NCBI GenBank assembly: GCA_022732315.1
Contig: JAIJUV010000115.1
Span: 1-7,791 of the forward strand
Direction of reading: 5' to 3'
Origin: Prevotella sp.
Lineage (GTDB): Bacteria; Bacteroidota; Bacteroidia; Bacteroidales; Bacteroidaceae
DNA: 7,791 bases
Shown here: one piece after another, positions 1 to 4,428 of the stretch
Numbering within the stretch: the first letter of the stretch is position 1
How the letters are laid out: each line of letters starts with the position of its first letter
The notes under the pieces: generated by a model
What the model was told of the DNA's origin: nothing
The model's database searches: none
What the model saw: the letters and a program-made list of their open reading frames with translations, nothing else
Program-made: the position numbers and the translations under genes

Positions 1-2
1 TG

Positions 3-107
3 AATAATCAGCTTCTTACTCCAGAGGAACTGGCAGGCTTCAGTTACGAAGGTTTTGAATATGAGCCAGAATTAGGAGAAGCTGCTTTTCCTCATTTCGT
101 TCGTTGA
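3..107 (+). CDS. C-terminal end of an unrecognised protein (5' truncated)
   Basis: An open frame enters from the left edge of the window and runs 34 codons to a TGA at 105-107. The visible tail is acidic and aromatic: it contains LLTPEELAGF, then FEYEPELGEAAF, and ends HFVR. The other two forward frames are interrupted within the same stretch, so this is the only frame that could hold a gene end here. I do not recognise the family and too little is present to assign a function. The stop codon lies at the edge of a hairpin (98-130) that may end its transcript. It could also be a chance open frame, because it is short and no start is visible. Confidence 0.5.
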   Translation, partial: NNQLLTPEELAGFSYEGFEYEPELGEAAFPHFVR

Positions 108-130
108 AACAGAACAAAAGCAAACGAACG
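98..130 (+). terminator. Hairpin at the 3' end of the first gene, possible terminator
   Basis: An 8-bp perfect stem is formed by CGTTCGTT (98-105) and AACGAACG (123-130), with a 17-nt A-rich loop. It overlaps the stop codon of the partial gene. The sequence that follows is TTATAAAAAG rather than a clean T-run, so an intrinsic terminator is plausible but not clear. It may instead be a 3'-end stabilising or processing hairpin. Confidence 0.35.
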
Positions 131-210
131 TTATAAAAAGAAAGATGCTGTATGTTTGGATTGAATGAGAGCACCCAATATATCTCATAGAAGTATCATC
201 ATTTTACGAT

Positions 211-325
211 TGTACAACTAAAAAGTGTATAGTTGTACAACTAAAGAGGTTATGGTTGTACGACTAAAGGGTATACAGTTGTACAACTAAACAGGTTATA
301 GCTGTACGACTAAAAAGTGTTGTCA
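211..325. repeat. Tandem repeat block A: five 23-bp units
   Basis: Five head-to-tail units start at 211, 234, 257, 280 and 303, an exact 23-bp period. Each begins with the core TGTACRACTAAA, where R is A, A, G, A, G in order. The remaining 11 bases vary around a G/T/A-rich pattern such as AGGTTATRGT. Units 2 and 4 complete a perfect 12-bp palindrome, AGTTGTACAACT, at 231-242 and 277-288. The period is not a multiple of three, so this is not a repeated protein segment. The spacing is close to two helical turns, which would suit proteins bound on one DNA face, but that is inference. The function is unknown. Confidence 0.9.
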
Positions 326-405
326 CTAGGCTCAGCAGAGGTGCTGACTGCAGTCAGCAGACCTGCTGACTAGGCTCGGCAGAGCTGCTGAGCCTAGTGG
401 CAATG
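318..405. repeat. Tandem repeat block B: four 22-bp units built from inverted repeats
   Basis: Four units start at 318, 340, 362 and 384 with a 22-bp period. The shared pattern is roughly TGCTGACTAGGCTCAGCAGA; the last unit matches mainly in its first half. The block follows block A directly, overlapping its last unit by 8 bases. Within it, CACTAGGCTCAGCAG (324-338) is the exact reverse complement of 385-399. Positions 343-358 form a 16-bp perfect palindrome. GTCAGCAG (353-360) pairs with CTGCTGAC (363-370), and 370-382 pairs with 385-397 with one mismatch. It can therefore form one long interrupted hairpin or several short ones. It may be a binding array or a structured transcript; the function is unknown. 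Confidence 0.85.
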
Positions 406-434
406 TCTGAGAAGGTATATGCTTGTACTCTAAA

Positions 435-566
435 AGACGCTTGTTCTGACTCCTGGAAACGCTTCTTTTAACTCTCGGAGACGCATTCTTCAACGAGAAG
501 AGACGCTTCATTCAAGTTAAGGAACCGATTCCGTCAACCTAAAGAGCCGTTTCAACAACTACGTCT
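435..566. repeat. Tandem repeat block C: six degenerate 22-bp units
   Basis: Six units start at 435, 457, 479, 501, 523 and 545, all exactly 22 bp apart. The common core is about ARACGCTTCNTTCAAC, followed by six variable bases often ending in GG or AG. The first four units keep the ACGC core well; the fifth reads ACCGATTC and the sixth GCCGTTTC. A weaker unit may precede them at 413-434, sharing ACTC at the same phase as the first two. The block stops 3 bp short of the stop codon of the minus-strand HU-like gene, so it would be read as that gene's 3' untranslated region. Its sequence is unrelated to blocks A and B, but the period is the same as B. Confidence 0.8.
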
Positions 567-569
567 TAG

Positions 570-1232
570 TTACTCCTTCTTCCACAAACGATAGAGCGTA
601 ACAGGACCTTCCTTGGTAGCATACATTCTGGCAGCCGGTTCCTCACAGAGATCATTCAACACCTTATTGGCATGATAGCGGGTAACACCGAATTCACGAA
701 TCATATCCTTCACCGTGATATAACCCTGCTGCTGACAAATCTCTACAATATCAGCAAACTCCTTATCCGCCTCTTTTGGAGTAGATTTCACACTCCAATA
801 CTGTCGGCTGCAACCATTAGAGTGGCGCTTCAGCCTCTCCAGAAACTCCTTCGTGGGCTGAATTTCCAAGCCGCAGATATCCACCTCATTGGCTGGAATC
901 AGATCCCCCTCATGATAGGTCCTTTTCCATTCGATTCCATTCTTGTCCTTATGCTTCACCATCCCCAGCTTAGGCTTGACGATAAACATATCGCCTACCC
1001 TCACCTCGTTGCCATCCGCCAGGGCATAAAGCGTCTCATCCTCCAGCGTTTCCAATGCGGAGATAAAGGACGAAACGTTCATCGCACAATGATCGCGAAC
1101 ACGCTTCTCCATCTTCTCCCTGTCAACGACATCCTGTTTCACGAACATCGGATGTATCTGATACTTACCGCTTTCGTCCTTCAAGGGCGTGCGATGCTCC
1201 AAATAATTGATTGAACCTGTTGCTCTAGCCAT
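570..1232 (-). CDS. HU-like DNA-binding protein with C-terminal winged helix
   Basis: This is a 220-residue cytoplasmic protein, predicted to bind DNA. Residues about 1-135 resemble the divergent HU-type domain common in Bacteroidetes (HU-HIG-like). The stretch with HPMFVKQDVVDREKMEKRV, the helix around SSFISALETL (54-63) and the strand-forming VRVGDMFIVKPKLG (77-90) occupy the usual helix and beta-arm positions. A linker leads to residues about 150-219, which read as a winged helix-turn-helix: YITVKDMIREFGVTRYHANK (171-190) supplies the helices and VTLYRLW (211-217) the final strand. The family is generally nucleoid- or mobile-element-associated; the target of this member is unknown. The start follows an AT-rich leader with no clear Shine-Dalgarno, normal for this phylum. 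The gene is transcribed toward the tandem repeat blocks and divergently from the toxin-antitoxin operon. Confidence 0.85.
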   Translation of the reverse strand: MARATGSINYLEHRTPLKDESGKYQIHPMFVKQDVVDREKMEKRVRDHCAMNVSSFISALETLEDETLYALADGNEVRVGDMFIVKPKLGMVKHKDKNGIEWKRTYHEGDLIPANEVDICGLEIQPTKEFLERLKRHSNGCSRQYWSVKSTPKEADKEFADIVEICQQQGYITVKDMIREFGVTRYHANKVLNDLCEEPAARMYATKEGPVTLYRLWKKE

Positions 1233-1268
1233 ATTCTTGTTTTTTTTGATTCTTTAAAAGATTATGCG

Positions 1269-1300
1269 CAAAAATACTGATTATTAGTGAGATAAGCAAT
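1269..1300 (-). promoter_or_regulatory. Candidate Bacteroidetes-type promoter of the HU-like gene
   Basis: On the minus strand, TATTTTTG (plus coordinates 1269-1276) matches the TAnnTTTG -7 box. ATTG (1297-1300) lies 20 bp upstream, where the TTTG -33 box is expected, with one mismatch. Transcription would begin about 30 bases before the ATG at 1232. The spacing and sequence fit the phylum's primary sigma-factor pattern. Confidence 0.45.
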
Positions 1301-1343
1301 TATTTTATGTTAACTTTGCTAAATCTGACTCATACGAGCCATT

Positions 1344-1357
1344 ATAATCAAGATTAT
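1344..1357. promoter_or_regulatory. Inverted repeat between divergent genes, possible operator
   Basis: ATAATC (1344-1349) and GATTAT (1352-1357) form a perfect 6-bp dyad around AA. It lies between the HU-like gene and the toxin-antitoxin operon, about 85 bp before the antitoxin start. Ribbon-helix-helix antitoxins usually repress their own operon at short dyads, so it could be such an operator. The sequence is AT-rich in an AT-rich region, so chance is possible. Confidence 0.25.
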
Positions 1358-1403
1358 CTGTGTTAAAATTCACAAGAACACCTCATTTCTCATTATTTTT
1401 TAT

Positions 1404-1411
1404 TACCTTTG
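1404..1411 (+). promoter_or_regulatory. Candidate -7 box of the toxin-antitoxin operon
   Basis: TACCTTTG matches TAnnTTTG and sits 28 bp before the antitoxin start codon at 1440, a normal distance for this phylum. No convincing TTTG -33 box is found 19-21 bp upstream, so the promoter may be weak or need an activator. A second match, TAACTTTG at 1311-1318, also lacks a -33 partner and is further away. Confidence 0.4.
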
Positions 1412-1439
1412 CCCCAAATAACAATTTAAAACAAAGGAT

Positions 1440-1718
1440 ATGAGCACATCAACATTACGTGTACCTACTTCATTTAGGTTACCAGCAGAGCTTCTTGAGG
1501 AGCTCAAGGAGTGTGCTAAGGCTACCAATCGTAGCCTTAACAATTATGTAGAATCCATTCTTATGGATTTTATGAGTAAGAACAAGACCATGGAGGAAAA
1601 TGCGATTACTCCCGATTTGCAAGCGAAGCTTGACAAGGCGAGAGAAGAAATTCATAGTGGACAATGTATCACATTGAAGTCGCATGATGATATTGACAAT
1701 TATTTTGCGAGTTTATGA
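1440..1718 (+). CDS. Ribbon-helix-helix antitoxin of a type II toxin-antitoxin system
   Basis: This 92-residue protein should neutralise the adjacent toxin and repress the operon. Residues about 6-45 look like a MetJ/Arc-type ribbon-helix-helix: a short strand with VPTSFRLP, a first helix from ELLEELKECAKAT, a turn with NRSLNNYV, and a second helix to about LMDFM (41-45). After a polar linker, residues about 57-92, ending SHDDIDNYFASL, form the likely toxin-wrapping tail. The start follows ACAAAGGAT, a fair ribosome site. The stop overlaps the toxin start in ATGA at 1715-1718, indicating translational coupling. YoeB's classic partner is the Phd-fold antitoxin YefM, so a ribbon-helix-helix partner is a variant arrangement. 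The antitoxin role rests on this pairing and the domain order. Confidence 0.85.
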   Translation: MSTSTLRVPTSFRLPAELLEELKECAKATNRSLNNYVESILMDFMSKNKTMEENAITPDLQAKLDKAREEIHSGQCITLKSHDDIDNYFASL

Positions 1719-1990
1719 TTTATACAATCATTACTTCCAGGAGTGCTGAAGATGTCATCAAGAAATGGAAGAAATCCAATCCAAAGCTATTCAAAAAATA
1801 CCAAAAAATCTATCATGAACTGGTAGATCACCCTAGAACTGGTATCGGTCATCCAGAGGCTTTAGTTGGTGGAAACTCCATTTTGTATTCAAGACATATC
1901 ACAGCCCATGACAGAATCATTTACGAAATTCATGATGATGTCATAACCGTCCTGATATTAGATGTAGAAGGACATTACAATGACAAATAA
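1715..1990 (+). CDS. yoeB: YoeB/Txe-family mRNA interferase toxin
   Basis: This is a 91-residue RelE-superfamily ribonuclease. The family cuts mRNA at the ribosomal A site and halts translation when the antitoxin is lost. The C-terminal half carries the YoeB signature: HPEALVGG, then YSRHITAHDRIIYEI, then GHYNDK. By alignment in the head with E. coli YoeB, E48, R60 and the H87-Y88 pair correspond to catalytic Glu46, Arg65, His83 and Tyr84, and R67 is also kept, so the protein looks active. Length is typical (E. coli YoeB has 84 residues). The N-terminal half is lysine-rich and helical, as expected. The start overlaps the antitoxin stop by 4 bp. A hairpin follows directly after the stop. Confidence 0.9.
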   Translation: MIYTIITSRSAEDVIKKWKKSNPKLFKKYQKIYHELVDHPRTGIGHPEALVGGNSILYSRHITAHDRIIYEIHDDVITVLILDVEGHYNDK

Positions 1991-2017
1991 CCGAGTCCAT
2001 ATATAAATGGAATCGGT
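1990..2017 (+). terminator. Hairpin after the toxin gene, possible terminator
   Basis: CCGAGTCCAT (1991-2000) pairs with ATGGAATCGG (2007-2016), leaving one G/A mismatch and a 6-nt loop ATATAA; 1990 and 2017 can add one more pair. It begins at the last base of the toxin stop codon. No T-run follows, only AT-rich sequence, so termination efficiency is uncertain. Confidence 0.45.
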
Positions 2018-2122
2018 AACTTATAGAATATATAACAATTAAAAAAGGAAGAAATATAAGAAACAGAAAAGAAAGATATAACATAGTAAGATTATAAACT
2101 TGCGTTTACTAATTTGTTCGGA

Positions 2123-2244
2123 AACACTTAAATTTTGCCAGAATATAAGTATAGCATAAACGAATGAATAAGTTCTGTAAACGCCTGCGCTATAGCGTGG
2201 GCGGAACTTATCGTTTATGCGGGCCCGGCAAAAGCCTAAGTGTT
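2123..2244 (+). other. Large asymmetric hairpin, candidate structured RNA or repeat element
   Basis: The stretch folds on itself through consecutive matched arms. AACACTTA (2123-2130) pairs with 2237-2244, TTTTGCC (2133-2139) with 2227-2233, and GCATAAACG (2154-2162) with 2212-2220. ATAAGTTC (2168-2175) pairs with 2204-2211, CGCC (2182-2185) with 2200-2203, and the apex is CGCTATAGCG (2188-2197). Between 2200 and 2220 the right arm is continuous while the left arm carries 5-nt and 6-nt bulges. Reading frames cross it on both strands but follow the palindrome and resemble no protein known to me. It is probably a structured RNA domain, a palindromic repeat element or a remnant of a mobile element. 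Confidence 0.6.
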
Positions 2245-2284
2245 GATAAGGGAAGCTCACGCTTTTTCTTTGTCTTCACTTCAT

Positions 2285-2318
2285 CAAGGCTTTCCTTGGA
2301 TGGCTTTCCAGCCAATCC
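2285..2318 (+). other. Two small adjacent hairpins in the intergenic structured stretch
   Basis: CAAGG (2285-2289) pairs with CCTTG (2294-2298) across a CTTT loop. Next, GGATGGC (2298-2304) pairs with GCCAATCC (2311-2318) with one bulged A and a 6-nt loop; the two share base 2298, so they cannot both be fully formed. They lie between the two large hairpins and strengthen the view that 2123-2420 is a folded unit. Apart from these hairpins, nothing gene-like was seen between 1991 and 2460. Confidence 0.35.
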
Positions 2319-2376
2319 TTCTGTCCGCTGCCCGTTTTACTCCGATAATGATTTAGTTCCAAACGCACCCATCAGC

Positions 2377-2420
2377 TATAGCAAAAGACGTTGGAGTTCG
2401 CTTCAATGTTTGTTGCTATA
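2377..2420 (+). other. Long TTCG-capped hairpin upstream of mod
   Basis: A 20-position stem pairs 2377-2396 with 2401-2420 around a TTCG loop (2397-2400). Only one position mismatches (A2385/G2412). Three are G.T pairs (2387/2410, 2390/2407, 2394/2403), with G always on the left arm. These are wobble pairs in rightward RNA but would be A/C mismatches in leftward RNA, so the structure favours a rightward transcript. It ends 40 bp before the mod start. It could act in the mod leader or end an upstream RNA, but no T-run follows. Confidence 0.6.
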
Positions 2421-2460
2421 CCTTATTATATATAGTGACTAACAATGAAAAGAGCTACGA

Positions 2461-4428
2461 ATGGACAAATTAAGAATGCAGAGTAGTAATGGTGTCGAGG
2501 ACAACATTATGAAAATTGCGCAGTTGTTTCCCGACTGCGTTACGGAGACCGTGGACGAAAGAAACAGTCAGCCAAAGCACCTCATAGATTTCGAGAAACT
2601 CAAGCAGAATCTTTCTGATAGTGTGATATCAGAAAGAGCAGAACGCTACCAGTTTACCTGGCCCGACAAGAGCAAGGCGATTCTCCTTGCCAACTCTCCT
2701 ATCAATGCCACACTTCGCCCTTGCCGTGAAGATAGTGTTGATTTCGACAACACCCAGAACCTTTATATCGAGGGCGACAACCTCGATGTTCTCAAGTGTC
2801 TGAAGGAGACTTATCTCCACAAGGTGAAAATGATCTATATAGACCCGCCTTACAATACCGGAAACGATTTTGTTTATGAAGATGATTTCGCTCAGTCTTC
2901 AGAAGAATATCTCGCCAACTCAGGACAGTTTGACGAGCAGGGCAACCGTATGTTTACCAATGCCGAAAGCAATGGTAGATTCCATACAGATTGGCTCAAT
3001 ATGATTTATCCTAGATTGAAAGTTGCAAGAGATTTACTGACAGATGATGGTGTGATATTTATTTCTATTGACGATAATGAGGTAGAGAACCTCAGAAAAG
3101 TTTGCGATGAAGTATTTGGAGAAAGTAACTTTGTTGCTCAATTCATTTGGAGAGGAGGAAGAAGAAATGCAGCAAAATTCATTTCAACATCACATGAGTA
3201 TATAATCTGTTTTGCTAAAAATCTTACTTTTTGCAATGAACACAACATCAGTTGGCATGAAAAGAAAAAGGGATTAAACGAAATATACAAAAAAGCAGAA
3301 GAACTAAAAAAAATCAATGGAACAGATTACGAGAAATCATCTGCACAATTAAAATTATGGTATAAATCCTTACCTGATGATTCTGAGAGTAGAAATCATT
3401 CTCACTATAGTTGGATTGATGAGAATGGAGTATACTTTGCTTCTGATATATCTAGAGGAGGAGGTGGTGGTCCCAAATGGGATATTGTAAATCCCTATAC
3501 TCACAATATCGTTAAAACGCCTCAACGAGGTTGGGCTTATTCAAGCAAAGAGGACTTATTGAAAGACATTAAAAATGGTTTAATTCATTTTAATGGCGAT
3601 GGAGTTCCATGCAAAAAAAGATACCTAAAAGATAATGAAACGCAACTGAAAGAAACCGTATTTTATAAAGATAGAAGAGGTAGCAGTAAGAGATTACGTT
3701 CCCTCATGGGAAATGATTGTTTTTCATTTCCTAAAGATGAAGAAATATTAAGTAGTTTCATCGACTCTTTTACTGACAAAAATTCTCTCATCCTCGACTT
3801 CTTCAGTGGCTCCGCCACAACTGCCCATGCTGTCATGCAGCTCAACTCAGAAGATGGCGGCAACCGCAAGTTCATTATGGTGCAGCTCCCAGAAAAGACC
3901 GATGAGAAGAGCGAAGCTTTCAAGGCAGGCTATAAGAACATCTGCGAAATCGGTAAGGAAAGAATCCGCCGTGCCGGCAAGAAAATCAAGGAGGAATCTC
4001 CTTTAACCACCCAAGACCTCGATACTGGCTTCCGTGTGCTGAAACTCGATTCCACCAATATGCAGGACATTTACTATTCTCCAAAGGATATTTCGCAAGC
4101 CGACCTCTTCTCGCAGGTTGATAATGTGAAACCGGATAGAACCGGCGAAGACCTGCTCTTCCAGGTGATGCTCGAACTCGGTGCAACCCTGGATTCGAAG
4201 ATAGAAACGACAACGGTAGCTGGCAAGACCATCTATAACGTTGCCGAAGGATACCTCGTGGCTTGTTTCGACCCGAATGTAACAGACGATGTGGTAAAAT
4301 CCATCGCTCAGATGCAGCCAGCCTATGCCGTGCTCCGTGACACCAGCATGAAGGACGATTCTACCGCCACCAACTTCGAGCAGATCTTTAAAACATATTC
4401 GCCTGACACGGTAACAAGGATTCTATGA
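2461..4428 (+). CDS. mod: Type III restriction-modification DNA methyltransferase (Mod)
   Basis: This 655-residue protein is a complete beta-class N6-adenine methyltransferase and the specificity subunit of a type III system. It recognises a short asymmetric site and methylates an adenine using S-adenosylmethionine. The catalytic motif DPPY is at 128-131 within MIYIDPPYNTGNDF; the cofactor motif is in DFFSGSATTAHAV (446-458). DPPY preceding the FxG motif is the beta order. The variable region between, residues about 220-440, is the expected target-recognition domain. The C-terminal part (about 480-655) is the usual region for Res contact. The start at 2461 gives MDKLRMQS followed by IAQLFPDCVTE, the typical Mod N-terminus. 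The stop overlaps the res start in ATGA. The central region is far more AT-rich than the ends. The methylated sequence cannot be predicted from the protein. Confidence 0.96.
   Translation: MDKLRMQSSNGVEDNIMKIAQLFPDCVTETVDERNSQPKHLIDFEKLKQNLSDSVISERAERYQFTWPDKSKAILLANSPINATLRPCREDSVDFDNTQNLYIEGDNLDVLKCLKETYLHKVKMIYIDPPYNTGNDFVYEDDFAQSSEEYLANSGQFDEQGNRMFTNAESNGRFHTDWLNMIYPRLKVARDLLTDDGVIFISIDDNEVENLRKVCDEVFGESNFVAQFIWRGGRRNAAKFISTSHEYIICFAKNLTFCNEHNISWHEKKKGLNEIYKKAEELKKINGTDYEKSSAQLKLWYKSLPDDSESRNHSHYSWIDENGVYFASDISRGGGGGPKWDIVNPYTHNIVKTPQRGWAYSSKEDLLKDIKNGLIHFNGDGVPCKKRYLKDNETQLKETVFYKDRRGSSKRLRSLMGNDCFSFPKDEEILSSFIDSFTDKNSLILDFFSGSATTAHAVMQLNSEDGGNRKFIMVQLPEKTDEKSEAFKAGYKNICEIGKERIRRAGKKIKEESPLTTQDLDTGFRVLKLDSTNMQDIYYSPKDISQADLFSQVDNVKPDRTGEDLLFQVMLELGATLDSKIETTTVAGKTIYNVAEGYLVACFDPNVTDDVVKSIAQMQPAYAVLRDTSMKDDSTATNFEQIFKTYSPDTVTRIL
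2990..3780 (+). other. AT-rich central segment of mod covering the target-recognition domain
   Basis: Two 60-base rows counted inside this segment (3241-3300 and 3301-3360) are about 32% and 28% G+C. Rows beyond it are about 50% (3781-3840) and 45% (3901-3960). The change at the right edge is abrupt, near 3780; the left edge is near 2990. Codons shift from C/G-ending to A/T-ending. Domain swapping in type III mod genes is well known, and this fits an imported recognition domain in a resident frame. Edges are approximate. Confidence 0.65.

Noticed and set aside
151..158. TATGTTTG as a promoter driving transcription of the repeat blocks
   Set aside because: It matches the -7 pattern, but no TTTG lies 19-21 bp upstream; a single 8-base match in AT-rich DNA is too weak.
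211..566. CRISPR array
   Set aside because: The units are only 22-23 bp in total with no spacer-sized unique sequence between conserved repeats, three unrelated cores occur, and no cas gene is present.
672..1214. 180-codon plus-strand ORF
   Set aside because: It lies wholly antisense to the HU-like gene, whose product has recognisable domains; this frame gives a composition with no motif.
1311..1318. TAACTTTG as the main promoter of the toxin-antitoxin operon
   Set aside because: It has no -33 partner and would give a leader over 110 bases; the match at 1404-1411 is better placed.
2154..2220. Integron attC site
   Set aside because: The one-sided bulges and the GCATAAACG/CGTTTATGC arms resemble an attC fold, but the RYYYAAC and GTTRRRY core sites are absent and no integron integrase is in the window.
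2039..2260. 73-codon minus-strand ORF with a hydrophobic tail
   Set aside because: It comes from the left arm of the hairpin plus an AT-rich leader read backwards; its Phe/Leu-rich end reflects A-rich DNA, not a convincing membrane segment.
2164..2442. 92-codon plus-strand ORF before mod
   Set aside because: It starts inside the large hairpin and ends past the TTCG hairpin; the product is rich in Ser, Arg and Cys with no domain, and the palindromic structure explains the open frame better.
3457..3471. GGN repeat as a phase-variation tract
   Set aside because: It encodes five glycines (residues 333-337) in whole codons, so length change would not shift the frame.
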